DNA of 64,000 nt from Flavobacterium sp. ASW18X (GTDB taxonomy: Bacteria > Bacteroidota > Bacteroidia > Flavobacteriales > Flavobacteriaceae): positions 186,001-250,000 of the forward strand of contig NZ_SWKK01000003.1 of NCBI RefSeq assembly GCF_005144745.1, read 5' to 3'. Each line of letters opens with the position of its first letter. The first letter of the stretch is position 1. Shown here in pieces: positions 35,861 through 44,823 of this stretch. The notes below the pieces were generated by a model. It searched no databases. It saw only the letters and a program-made list of their open reading frames with translations, and was not told the origin of the DNA. The position numbers and the translations under genes were made by a program.

Positions 35861-36390
35861 TGGAGGATGTAGCAGTTAAGGAAAAGAGAATTAAATTGTG
35901 GATTACCATTTTATCCATAGTAATTCCTGTTGTAGTTGCCGTGCTATTTAGGTATCGTATACCTAACGTAGCACCTTTATCCTTTTTACCGCCTATTTAT
36001 GCAAGTATTAATGGTCTTACAGCAATATTTCTAGTGTGGGCTGTTATAGCTATAAAAAAAGGAAACCAAAAGTTACACCAGAATTTAATGACAAGCTGTA
36101 TTGTATTTTCATTATTGTTCTTGGTAATGTATGTAGCGTATCATATGACATCAGATTCAACCCCTTTTGGCGGAGTAGGAGCAATCAAATACATTTATCT
36201 ATTCATACTAGCTACTCATATAATTTTATCCATAGCAATTATTCCACTGGTTTTAATTACATACAGTAAGGCTTACCTACAAGACTTTAGAGCGCATAGG
36301 AAATGGGCCAAAATAACATTTCCTATTTGGTTGTATGTAGCAGTAACGGGTGTAGTAGTATATATAATGATAGCTCCTTATTACGTGTAG
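35860..36390 (+). CDS. DUF420 membrane protein
   Basis: Integral membrane protein of 176 residues with five helices and conserved His residues (KLHQNLMTSC, YVAYHMTSD, LATHIILSIAIIPL, FRAHRKWAK). It matches the DUF420 family, which is often encoded with oxidase assembly genes, although its biochemical role is not established. It lies between the SCO gene and a 74-residue protein with no gaps. Confidence 0.88.
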   Translation: MEDVAVKEKRIKLWITILSIVIPVVVAVLFRYRIPNVAPLSFLPPIYASINGLTAIFLVWAVIAIKKGNQKLHQNLMTSCIVFSLLFLVMYVAYHMTSDSTPFGGVGAIKYIYLFILATHIILSIAIIPLVLITYSKAYLQDFRAHRKWAKITFPIWLYVAVTGVVVYIMIAPYYV

Positions 36391-36615
36391 ATGAAGTGGA
36401 AAGTTATCATCATATTAGGATTCATATTGCTCTTTGTGCCAGAAGTGGCAGAAGCACAATGTGCCATGTGTAGAGCTGCCTTGGAGAGCGAAACTGATAA
36501 TAGTCAAGCAGAAGGTATTAACAACGGTATTGTTTACTTAATGGCTATTCCCTACATCTTGGTAGGAGGACTGTTTTTCTTTATTTACAGAAAAATACGC
36601 GGAAAATCTGCATAA
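36391..36615 (+). CDS. Small CxxC membrane protein in the oxidase assembly operon
   Basis: A 74-residue protein I cannot assign to a characterised family. A signal-like N-terminal helix ends at VAEAQ, followed at once by CAMC (C24, C27), a short acidic stretch, a second helix (about 47-66) and a basic tail (RKIRGKSA). If the signal is cleaved after A22 or Q23, the two cysteines would sit at the mature N-terminus in the periplasm. Its ATG directly follows the DUF420 stop. A role in copper or thiol handling during oxidase assembly is a reasonable inference only. Confidence 0.7.
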   Translation: MKWKVIIILGFILLFVPEVAEAQCAMCRAALESETDNSQAEGINNGIVYLMAIPYILVGGLFFFIYRKIRGKSA

Positions 36616-36700
36616 ATTACTACGGAACTGTAACAATTTGGTTGGATTGTAGTCCTATAGAAGTACGGAAACGTATTTCATCAATCAAAAAACCAATCAA

Positions 36701-37945
36701 ATGTTCGATATCGAAAGGTGGCAAGAAATCTTCGATACCCTAAGAAAGAATAAACTTCGTTCTTTCTTAACCGGGATATCCGTGGCCTCTGGCATTTTCA
36801 TTTTAGTCATTTTATTAGGTTTTGGTCAAGGCATGCGTAATGGCATTGAGCAAGAGTTTAAGCAAGATGCTGCTACCAGTATTTGGGTTTGGCCAGGAAC
36901 CACCAGCAAAGAGTTTAAAGGAATGAATCCTGGTAGGCGTATTCGTTTGAACAATGAAAATTACGCCAATTCAGTTGCGTTATTTCAAAACGATTTAGAA
37001 TTTAATAGCCCTCGAATTTTTGTCAATGACGTTGCTGTAAACTACGGCAAAGAATCCCTAGTGTATGGAATTCAGGGAGTAAGTGCTAATTTTCAGTTCA
37101 TAGAAAACGCCAAAATGGTAGAGGGCCGGTTTATAAATCCGCAAGACGAATCGGAAACCGCTAAGGTGGCGGTAATCGGCAGAAAGATTAGAACAGACGT
37201 ATTTACAGAAGTACCTTCTCCTCTAGGAGAATATATTGAGCTTTCAGGCATCCCTTTTAAGATTATTGGCGTCTATAAAGAATATGAAGATAGGGAAGAG
37301 GAACGGATTTATATTCCTATTTCTGCTGCTCAGAAAGTGTTTAATGGTGGGGACATTGTAAATAATATGGCGTTTACCTTGCCGCCGCAAGAAGATTTTG
37401 AAACGGCAGTTAGTGAAGCGATAAGGTTTAAAGCAGGTTTAAAAACGTATCTACAACAAGTACATACCATAGCTCCAGACGATACCAGTGGTATTGATGT
37501 TTGGAGCGCGATGGAAGAAGCCAAACGTTATTATGGTTTAACCAATAACATTAAAATATTTTTCTGGTTTGTAGGCGTTTGCACCATCATAGCGGGTGTA
37601 GTAGGGGTGAGTAACATAATGCTTATTGTGGTTAAAGAAAGAACCAAAGAAATTGGCATACGTAAAGCACTTGGTGCAAAACCGTGGTCTATAGTTGGTA
37701 TGATTTTACACGAGGCCATTTTTGTGACGGCAATCTCTGGTTTTGGAGGATTAATTTTTAGCATGGCTTTATTAGAAATAGTTGGCCCACATATAGAGAT
37801 AGATTACGTTTTAAACCCTTCTGTAAATTTTAACGTAGCCTTTACTACAGTAATTGTTCTTGTATTGGCAGGAACTATTGCAGGCTTTTTTCCTGCGTGG
37901 AAAGCTGCCAAAGTACACACTATAGAAGCACTTAGAGACGAATAG
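36701..37945 (+). CDS. ABC transporter permease, MacB/FtsX type (copy A1)
   Basis: Export-type permease of 414 residues: an N-terminal helix (about 20-42), a large periplasmic MacB-type domain (about 45-270), and three C-terminal helices of the FtsX domain. The conserved coupling loop reads VVKERTKEIGIRKALGAKP. There is no ATPase domain, so it needs a separate LolD/MacB-like ATPase, probably the one at 40447. It is most like the permease at 41141 (both start MFD..WQEIF with a KNKLR segment). It is the first gene of an eight-gene exporter cluster. Confidence 0.9.
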   Translation: MFDIERWQEIFDTLRKNKLRSFLTGISVASGIFILVILLGFGQGMRNGIEQEFKQDAATSIWVWPGTTSKEFKGMNPGRRIRLNNENYANSVALFQNDLEFNSPRIFVNDVAVNYGKESLVYGIQGVSANFQFIENAKMVEGRFINPQDESETAKVAVIGRKIRTDVFTEVPSPLGEYIELSGIPFKIIGVYKEYEDREEERIYIPISAAQKVFNGGDIVNNMAFTLPPQEDFETAVSEAIRFKAGLKTYLQQVHTIAPDDTSGIDVWSAMEEAKRYYGLTNNIKIFFWFVGVCTIIAGVVGVSNIMLIVVKERTKEIGIRKALGAKPWSIVGMILHEAIFVTAISGFGGLIFSMALLEIVGPHIEIDYVLNPSVNFNVAFTTVIVLVLAGTIAGFFPAWKAAKVHTIEALRDE

Positions 37946-37947
37946 CT

Positions 37948-39207
37948 ATGTTGAACAGAGACCGTTGGAAAGAAATTTTAGAGGTTCTAACCAGTAATTG
38001 GTTTAGAACACTGCTTACCGCTTTTGGAGTGTTTTGGGGTATTTTTATTTTGATAGTGTTGCTAGCCGCTGGCAAAGGGTTAGAGAATGGTATTAGGAGT
38101 GATTTTGGAGATATTGCCACCAATACCATGTTTATGTGGACCAGAAGAACCACCAAGCCTTTTGAAGGTTTGCCAAAAGATAGAAGGTTTGAGTTTAAAC
38201 GTAGCGATGTTCAAGCCATAAGGGACAATGTGCCTCATCTTCGTTTTATATCACCGCGTAATCAATTAGGTGGTTTTAATGGGGGTGGTAATAATGTGGT
38301 TCGTGGATTACAAGCCGGTGCTTATAATGTTTATGGCGATTATCCAGAGATTATAAATCAGGACCCAATGACTGTAACTTCAGGTAGATTTATTAATTAT
38401 AACGACCTAGAAGAAAATAGAAAGGTGGCTGTAATTGGTCTTGGCGTTAAAAATGATTTGTACAGCAAGGACGAAGAGGTTTTAGGAACCTACATAAAAA
38501 TTCAGGGCGTGAATTTTATGGTCGTTGGTACGTACAAGAAAAACTCTAGCAATGGAGGGGAAGAAGCACAAAAGGAAATTTTTGTTCCTTTTACCGCTTT
38601 TTCTCAGGCATTTAATATGGGCGAGACTGTTGGCTGGATGGCGATTACAGCAGAAGACGGTCATTCTATTTCCGTATTAAAGGAAGACATTATCAGCTTA
38701 ATGAAGCAAAACCACAAAGTGCATCCAGAAGATAATAGGGCGGTTGGGTATTTTGATTTATACCAACAATATAACCGAGTAGAAAGTCTGTTTGCGGGCA
38801 TCCGTTGGATAGCGATAATAGTTGGGACATTCGTTTTGCTTTCTGGTATAATTGGCGTGAGCAACATTATGTTAATTGTGGTTAAAGAAAGAACAAAAGA
38901 AATTGGTATTCGCCGTGCACTAGGAGAATCGCCTATATCTATAAAAAAGCAAATCTTAATGGAATCTATTTTCTTAACGCTCATTTCTGGGATGACGGGT
39001 ATCATTTTTGGAGCGTTGGCAATTTACGGCATTAATACACTATTAGACAGCGTGGGCCCAGTAGATATGTTTTTAAATCCAAGTGTCAGCTTACAAGTGG
39101 TTACTGGTGCTTTAACGGTATTAGTCGTAGCAGGTTTATTGGCAGGATTTTTACCAGCTAACGCTGCTATAAAAGTAAGACCTATAGAGGCGCTAAGAAC
39201 AGAATAA
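37948..39207 (+). CDS. ABC transporter permease, MacB/FtsX type (copy B1)
   Basis: Second permease of the first module, 419 residues with the same architecture: helix 1, MacB-type periplasmic domain, three FtsX helices. The coupling loop is VVKERTKEIGIRRALGESP. Its best match in the window is the permease at 42372 (shared FRTLLT/FRTFLT, YGDYP and ISPEDERA/HPEDNRA segments). It starts two bases after copy A1, so the two probably form a heterodimeric channel. Confidence 0.9.
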   Translation: MLNRDRWKEILEVLTSNWFRTLLTAFGVFWGIFILIVLLAAGKGLENGIRSDFGDIATNTMFMWTRRTTKPFEGLPKDRRFEFKRSDVQAIRDNVPHLRFISPRNQLGGFNGGGNNVVRGLQAGAYNVYGDYPEIINQDPMTVTSGRFINYNDLEENRKVAVIGLGVKNDLYSKDEEVLGTYIKIQGVNFMVVGTYKKNSSNGGEEAQKEIFVPFTAFSQAFNMGETVGWMAITAEDGHSISVLKEDIISLMKQNHKVHPEDNRAVGYFDLYQQYNRVESLFAGIRWIAIIVGTFVLLSGIIGVSNIMLIVVKERTKEIGIRRALGESPISIKKQILMESIFLTLISGMTGIIFGALAIYGINTLLDSVGPVDMFLNPSVSLQVVTGALTVLVVAGLLAGFLPANAAIKVRPIEALRTE

Positions 39208-39241
39208 ATAACAAAAGCAACAATCAAAAAGAAGAATAAAA

Positions 39242-40354
39242 ATGAAAAAATCAGTAACTATAATCATACTAGCGGCCATAGTTTTAGGTTTTTCTGGCGC
39301 TATGTATTATTTGTATTCTAAGAATGCGGAAGACCCTGTGGTGTATCAAACAGAGGAGCCTACCAAGCAAACTATTGTCAAAAAAACGGTGGCAACGGGT
39401 AGTATTTTGCCCTTAGAAGAAGTGCTTATAAAACCCAATATTTCTGGGGTGATAGAAGAAGTATTTGTAGAAGGAGGTGATTATGTAAAAACGGGCGATT
39501 TGCTAGCAAAAATAAAAGTGGTTCCTAATTTAAGTGCAGTAAATGATGCTAGAGATGCAATAGACCGAGCAAAAATAGACTTGGATGACCAAAAAAGAAA
39601 TTGGGAACGCCAACAGACCCTATTTGATAAAGGAGTTATTTCTAAAACAGATTTAGAACGGGCAGAGGTAAGCTACCATCAAGCTAAACAATCGTATAAC
39701 GCCGCTACTAAAAGATATGATATTGTAAGAACAGGTACGGCAAGTGGTTATGGTAACCAAGCGAATACCTTAATAAGGTCTACCGTAAACGGAATGGTCT
39801 TAGATGTGCCGGTAGAGAAAGGAAACCAAGTGATAGAAAGTAATAATTTTAATGAAGGGACAACCATCGCTGCCATCGCAGATGTAGAAAAAATGATTTT
39901 TGAAGGGAAGGTAGATGAGTCAGAAGTTGGTAAAATAAAGGAGAACTTACCTTTAGAAATTACTGTTGGTGCCATAGAAGACCAGGTTTTTAATGCCGTC
40001 TTAGATTATATAGCTCCAAAAGGCGTGGAAGAAAATGGAGCGATACAGTTTGAAATTAAAGGGACCTTAACCAAACAAGACACCACATTTATTAGGGCAG
40101 GGTTAAGTGCAAATGCCTCTATTATTTTAGCTAAAGCAGATAGTGTGTTGGCGGTTAAGGAAGCGTTAGTGCAATTTGATCAAAAAACCAAGAAACCTTA
40201 TGTAGAGGTAGCCACAGGCGCGCAGCAATTTGAGCGTAGAGATGTAGAATTAGGTATTAGTGATGGTATACATGTAGAGGTAAAATCTGGTATCCATAAG
40301 GGAGATAAGGTAAAGGTGTGGAACAACGTAGAAGATGATATGGGAGCAATGTAA
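39242..40354 (+). CDS. Periplasmic adaptor protein, MacA/HlyD type (copy 1)
   Basis: Membrane fusion protein of 370 residues that bridges the ABC permeases to TolC. It has an N-terminal anchor (SVTIIILAAIVLGFSGAMYYLY), a lipoyl half-motif (SGVIEEVFVEGGDYVKTGDLLAKI) and an alpha-helical hairpin (about 95-160, DDQKRNWERQQTLFDKGVISKTDLERAEV). The returning lipoyl half and a beta-barrel domain follow. It is closely similar to the adaptor at 43670 along its whole length. Confidence 0.92.
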   Translation: MKKSVTIIILAAIVLGFSGAMYYLYSKNAEDPVVYQTEEPTKQTIVKKTVATGSILPLEEVLIKPNISGVIEEVFVEGGDYVKTGDLLAKIKVVPNLSAVNDARDAIDRAKIDLDDQKRNWERQQTLFDKGVISKTDLERAEVSYHQAKQSYNAATKRYDIVRTGTASGYGNQANTLIRSTVNGMVLDVPVEKGNQVIESNNFNEGTTIAAIADVEKMIFEGKVDESEVGKIKENLPLEITVGAIEDQVFNAVLDYIAPKGVEENGAIQFEIKGTLTKQDTTFIRAGLSANASIILAKADSVLAVKEALVQFDQKTKKPYVEVATGAQQFERRDVELGISDGIHVEVKSGIHKGDKVKVWNNVEDDMGAM

Positions 40355-40446
40355 GCTTTAACATAATTTTCACCTTTACCGTGTAACAAAAGATATAATC
40401 AGTAGTCAAATAGCATATAGCGAGCCAAATAGCAAATTAACCAATC

Positions 40447-41148
40447 ATGATAGAAATCAAGGACCTTCATAAATCTTACCGTATGGGGAGCAATTCCCTT
40501 CACGTTTTAAAAGGAATTAATTTTAATGTTGAAGAGGGGGAGCTCGTTGCCATAATGGGTTCGTCGGGTTCTGGTAAATCCACACTATTGAATATTCTAG
40601 GGATGCTAGATGGTGCAGATAGTGGAGAATATCATTTAGATGGTGTGCCTATTAAAGATTTAAATGAAACCAAAGCAGCACAATACCGTAATAAATTCTT
40701 GGGCTTCATTTTTCAATCTTTTAACCTTATCAATTATAAAACTGCCGCAGAGAATGTAGCCTTGCCTTTATACTATCAAAAAGTTGCTCGTAAAGAAAGA
40801 CAACAAAAATCTATTTCTTATTTAGAAAAAGTGGGATTAAAAAACTGGGCGCATCACTTGCCTAGTGAACTTTCTGGAGGGCAAAAACAGCGTGTGGCTA
40901 TTGCCAGAGCGTTAGCAGCCGAACCCAAGGTGTTATTAGCAGATGAGCCAACGGGAGCTTTGGATAGTAAAACGTCTTATGAAGTGATGGATTTAATCCA
41001 AAAAATTAATGACGAAGGCAATACTATACTAGTAGTAACCCATGAGCCAGACATTGCAGAAATGTGCAAACGTGTAGTGCATTTAAAAGATGGTGTTATT
41101 GTAGAGGATAAAAAAGTAGAACAAGTTAGAGCCGCGCAGTATGTTTGA
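40447..41148 (+). CDS. ABC transporter ATP-binding protein, MacB/LolD type
   Basis: Cytoplasmic ATPase of 233 residues and the only ATPase in the cluster. Walker A is GSSGSGKST (about 37-45), the signature is LSGGQKQRVAIARAL, and Walker B is VLLADEPTGALDSKT. The Q-loop FIFQSFNLI and the H-loop VVTHEPD are also present. It lies between the two permease/adaptor modules and overlaps the next permease by eight bases, so it certainly belongs with the second module and probably powers both. Confidence 0.95.
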   Translation: MIEIKDLHKSYRMGSNSLHVLKGINFNVEEGELVAIMGSSGSGKSTLLNILGMLDGADSGEYHLDGVPIKDLNETKAAQYRNKFLGFIFQSFNLINYKTAAENVALPLYYQKVARKERQQKSISYLEKVGLKNWAHHLPSELSGGQKQRVAIARALAAEPKVLLADEPTGALDSKTSYEVMDLIQKINDEGNTILVVTHEPDIAEMCKRVVHLKDGVIVEDKKVEQVRAAQYV

Positions 41149-42370
41149 TAGAGACGTTTGGCAAGAAATTTTTAATACCATTAAAAAGAATAAACTTCGT
41201 ACTTTTTTAACAGGGTTTTCTGTGGGGTGGGCCATTTTTATTTTGGTGATGCTGTTAGCTTCGGTAAACGGTATGCAAAACGGTTTCTACACGCAATTTA
41301 ATGATGATGCTAATAACTCAATTTTTGTGCGGTCTGGTACAACAACAAAAGCTTATGGCGGATTTGAAGCTGGAAGACGCATTCAATTTAAGAATGATGA
41401 TTTAGAGTATATCAAACAAAGTTTTCCTAAAGATATAGAGTATTTAAGTGCAAGGTATTACACCAATGTTACGGCTAGATTCAAAAGTGAAACAGGTTCT
41501 TACAGTGTACAAGCAGTGCACCCAGACCATCAGATGATAGAGAAAACCTTAGTGATGTCTGGCCGATATATAAATGAAGCCGATTTTGTAAATAAAGCCA
41601 AGGTAGCGGTAATTGGTAGAAAGGTGGCAGAGGATTTGTTTGATAAGGAAGAACCATTAGGGCAATTTGTAGAATTTAATGGACTACCTTTTAGAGTTAT
41701 TGGTGTGTTTACCGACGAAGGAGATGATAATGCAGAACGAAATATTTACGCTCCCGTAAGTACTTTTCAGCGTATTTATGGTAATACTAATGTCATTAAC
41801 TCCATTGCACTTACCTACAATCCCAATTACGATATAACAGAAGCCTTAGAGTTTTCTGAACGATTAGAGATTTTATTGAAGCGAAGGTTTAAAATTGCTC
41901 CAGAAGACCAAGCGGCTCTTGGAGTTTGGAATTACGCCGAAGCCTTTGATAACGTAAGCAAGTTTACTGCGGTTTTAAGATTTATTGGGATTGGAGTTGG
42001 CGTTTTAATTTTAATTGCGGGTATCGTAGGTATTGGTAATATTATGGTATTTACCATAAAAGAACGTACTAAAGAAATAGGAATCCGTAAAGCATTGGGC
42101 GCAAGACCTAGTCAGATAGTGAATCTTGTAATTTTAGAATCCGTTTTTATCACTACTATTTCTGGTTTTGTAGGCTTATTGTTTGCATCACTTATTCTTG
42201 CATTAGTTGGGCCTAATATACAGTCGCCAGCATTTACCAACCCAAGTGTAAGCACAGGAACGGTGGTTACGGCTACTATCATCTTGATTATTGCTGGCGT
42301 ATTAGCGGGTCTTTTGCCTGCTATGAAAGCAGCCAAAGTAAAACCAATTGTAGCATTAACAGATAAGTAA
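41141..42370 (+). CDS. ABC transporter permease, MacB/FtsX type (copy A2)
   Basis: Permease of 409 residues, paralogous to the one at 36701. It has an N-terminal helix, the periplasmic MacB-type domain and three C-terminal FtsX helices with TIKERTKEIGIRKALGARP. Its ATG lies inside the end of the ATPase gene, pointing to coupled translation of the ATPase and its permease. Confidence 0.92.
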   Translation: MFDRDVWQEIFNTIKKNKLRTFLTGFSVGWAIFILVMLLASVNGMQNGFYTQFNDDANNSIFVRSGTTTKAYGGFEAGRRIQFKNDDLEYIKQSFPKDIEYLSARYYTNVTARFKSETGSYSVQAVHPDHQMIEKTLVMSGRYINEADFVNKAKVAVIGRKVAEDLFDKEEPLGQFVEFNGLPFRVIGVFTDEGDDNAERNIYAPVSTFQRIYGNTNVINSIALTYNPNYDITEALEFSERLEILLKRRFKIAPEDQAALGVWNYAEAFDNVSKFTAVLRFIGIGVGVLILIAGIVGIGNIMVFTIKERTKEIGIRKALGARPSQIVNLVILESVFITTISGFVGLLFASLILALVGPNIQSPAFTNPSVSTGTVVTATIILIIAGVLAGLLPAMKAAKVKPIVALTDK

Positions 42371-42371
42371 T

Positions 42372-43628
42372 ATGTGGTTGTTCGATAGAGATTTATGGTC
42401 AGAGATTTTCCATACCTTAGGAAAGAACATGTTTCGCACGTTCTTAACTATGTTGGGTGTCATCTTCGCAATGATAATTCTTATCTTATTACTAGGGTCT
42501 GCCAATGGTATGAGTAATGGTTTTGATAAGATTTTTGCTGGTACAGCTTCAAACAGTTTGTTTGTTTGGGGGCAATCTACCTCTGAGCCTTATAAAGGAT
42601 TTGAGCGTGGTAGGCGAATACGATTTAAAATTGAAGATGCAGAGATTTTAAAGAAAAACATTCCAGCCATAGAAACCCTAGCACCTAGAATTGAATTAGG
42701 TAGTCATAGGGGTATAGTTACCGTATATAGAAATGGTAGAACAAGTGGCTCTGCTGTCTATGGAGATTATCCGCAGATAGATGAGATTACCAAAAAGAAA
42801 TTGGTAGCGGGCCGTTTCTTAAATAACAATGATATCAAACAGTCCAAAAAAGTATGTGTCATAGGAGAAGAAACATACGAGCTACTTTTTGATAAAGGAG
42901 AAGAAGCTATCGGCCAGGAGCTGCGTATCAACGGAGTATTCTTTTCTATAGTTGGTATTTACAAACCTAATGATAACATCAATATAGATGGTGAGAATAC
43001 TGTTTTTATTCCGTTTACCACGTTCCAAAAAGCGTTTGGTTCTGGGGATAGAATGGGTTGGATGGCCATATCTGTAGAACCCAATACCAAAGTTTCTTTT
43101 GTTGAAAGTCAGATAAAAACCTTGCTAAAAAACAAGTACGATATTTCTCCTGAAGATGAGCGTGCCATTGGTAGTTTTGATATGTCAGAAATATTTAACA
43201 ACATAACTGCTTTTACAATGGTACTGCAAGGATTTTCATTTTTTGTGGGAATATTTACCTTACTAGCGGGGGTTATAGCAATTAGTAACATTTTGCTTAT
43301 TACCATTAAAGAGCGTACTAAAGAAATTGGTGTCCGTAGGGCTATGGGAGCTACTCCTAAGATAGTAAAGAGACAAATACTTTTAGAAGCAATTGTATTA
43401 ACAGCCTTTGCGGGCCTTATTGGCTTTTCTATTTCTATAGGTATTTTATCTGGTTTAGATGCCGCATTTGGCTCTGGAGAGGAGTTTCCGTTTGTAAATC
43501 CCATGATAAGCATACCTCAATTTTTAGTTTCATTTTTCCTACTGGTAGGTCTTAGTGTATTAATAGGTTTAATACCAGCAAATAGAGCGCTTAAAATAAG
43601 ACCAATAGAGGCTTTAAGAGAAGAATAA
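42372..43628 (+). CDS. ABC transporter permease, MacB/FtsX type (copy B2)
   Basis: Permease of 418 residues, paralogous to the one at 37948, with the coupling loop TIKERTKEIGVRRAMGATP. It starts one base after copy A2. Together the four permeases form an A1-B1 ... A2-B2 order, the pattern left by duplication of a permease pair plus adaptor. Confidence 0.92.
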   Translation: MWLFDRDLWSEIFHTLGKNMFRTFLTMLGVIFAMIILILLLGSANGMSNGFDKIFAGTASNSLFVWGQSTSEPYKGFERGRRIRFKIEDAEILKKNIPAIETLAPRIELGSHRGIVTVYRNGRTSGSAVYGDYPQIDEITKKKLVAGRFLNNNDIKQSKKVCVIGEETYELLFDKGEEAIGQELRINGVFFSIVGIYKPNDNINIDGENTVFIPFTTFQKAFGSGDRMGWMAISVEPNTKVSFVESQIKTLLKNKYDISPEDERAIGSFDMSEIFNNITAFTMVLQGFSFFVGIFTLLAGVIAISNILLITIKERTKEIGVRRAMGATPKIVKRQILLEAIVLTAFAGLIGFSISIGILSGLDAAFGSGEEFPFVNPMISIPQFLVSFFLLVGLSVLIGLIPANRALKIRPIEALREE

Positions 43629-43669
43629 TCAAATAACAAAATAACTAATCAAATACAAATCATAGCACA

Positions 43670-44779
43670 ATGAACAAATATTTAAAATACGGACTAATTG
43701 CAATTGGCGTTTTAGTCATTTTAGGTGCAATAACTGTTTTCTTAAAAAAGAACAGCAAGCCGTCGCAATTATTTAAAACGGAGACCGTAGAAAAGCAAGA
43801 TATTGTTAATAAGGTCATTGTAACAGGTAAAGTAATACCAGAAGATGAAATAGAGATTAAACCACAGATTTCTGGTATTATAGAAAAAGTGTATTTGGAA
43901 GAAGGCGTGAAAGTAAAAGCAGGAGAACTTATTGCTGTAATTAAAGTGGTTCCAAATGAACAATCTGTAAATCAAGCAAGGGGTAGGGTTAACAATGCAA
44001 AAGTAGCATTAACCAATGCGCAAACAGATTTTAATAGAAACAAAGCACTTTTTGATAAAGGAGTGGTATCTGCCCAAGATTTTCAGAATATTCAGTTAGC
44101 TTTTGATCAAGCTAAATTGGAATTAGAAAATGCACAGAACGATTATCAAATTATATTAAGAGGTTCCGCTGGCGGCTCTTCTAGTGCAAACACCAATATC
44201 CGCGCAACGGTAGATGGTACTATTCTAGAAATTCCTGTAGAAGAAGGAGACCAAGTGATACAGAGTAACAATTTTAATGACGGTACTACTATTGCCACTA
44301 TCGCAGATATGAACAAAATGATTTTTGAGGGCGAAGTGGACGAAGCTGAAGTAGGCAAATTACACGTTGGTATGCCCTTAGAAATTAGTTTGGGAGCCCT
44401 AGAATCTTCTAAGTTTACAGCCAAATTAAAGTTCATTGCACCCAAAGGAGTAGAAGAAGAAGGAGCCGTACAATTTAAAATTGAAGGCGATTTAGAAGTT
44501 AGTGATAGCACCCAAGTACGTGCAGGTTACAGTGCAAATGCCTCTATAGTTTTAGATCAAAAGAAAGATGTATTGGCAATTAAAGAAGCCTTACTTCAAT
44601 TTGATAAAGAAACCGAAAAACCATACGTAGAAGTAGAAACTGGTGAAAACCAATACGAACGTAAAGAGATAGAAATTGGTGTGAGTGATGGTATTCATGT
44701 AGAAGTGGTTTCGGGTCTGGAAGAAGGTGATAAAGTGAAGGTTTGGAATAAGCTAGAAAAGAAATCTGACGATAAATAA
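43670..44779 (+). CDS. Periplasmic adaptor protein, MacA/HlyD type (copy 2)
   Basis: Membrane fusion protein of 369 residues. It has an N-terminal anchor (YLKYGLIAIGVLVILGAITVFL), a lipoyl half (SGIIEKVYLEEGVKVKAGELIAVI) and a coiled-coil hairpin (about 95-155, NRNKALFDKGVVSAQDFQNIQ). Its beta-barrel region shares APKGVEE and VRAGYSANAS/IRAGLSANAS with copy 1. It lies between the second permease pair and TolC. Confidence 0.93.
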   Translation: MNKYLKYGLIAIGVLVILGAITVFLKKNSKPSQLFKTETVEKQDIVNKVIVTGKVIPEDEIEIKPQISGIIEKVYLEEGVKVKAGELIAVIKVVPNEQSVNQARGRVNNAKVALTNAQTDFNRNKALFDKGVVSAQDFQNIQLAFDQAKLELENAQNDYQIILRGSAGGSSSANTNIRATVDGTILEIPVEEGDQVIQSNNFNDGTTIATIADMNKMIFEGEVDEAEVGKLHVGMPLEISLGALESSKFTAKLKFIAPKGVEEEGAVQFKIEGDLEVSDSTQVRAGYSANASIVLDQKKDVLAIKEALLQFDKETEKPYVEVETGENQYERKEIEIGVSDGIHVEVVSGLEEGDKVKVWNKLEKKSDDK

Positions 44780-44823
44780 TAGGCATCAATCAACCTTTAT
44801 AATCAAACAAAATCAAAAAACGA

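Noticed and set aside
40407-40434. CAAATAGCA repeated twice, 19 bases apart, before the exporter ATPase gene
   Set aside because: Two copies of a 9-base AT-rich word in an AT-rich spacer is weak evidence for a binding site; no symmetry or third copy is seen.
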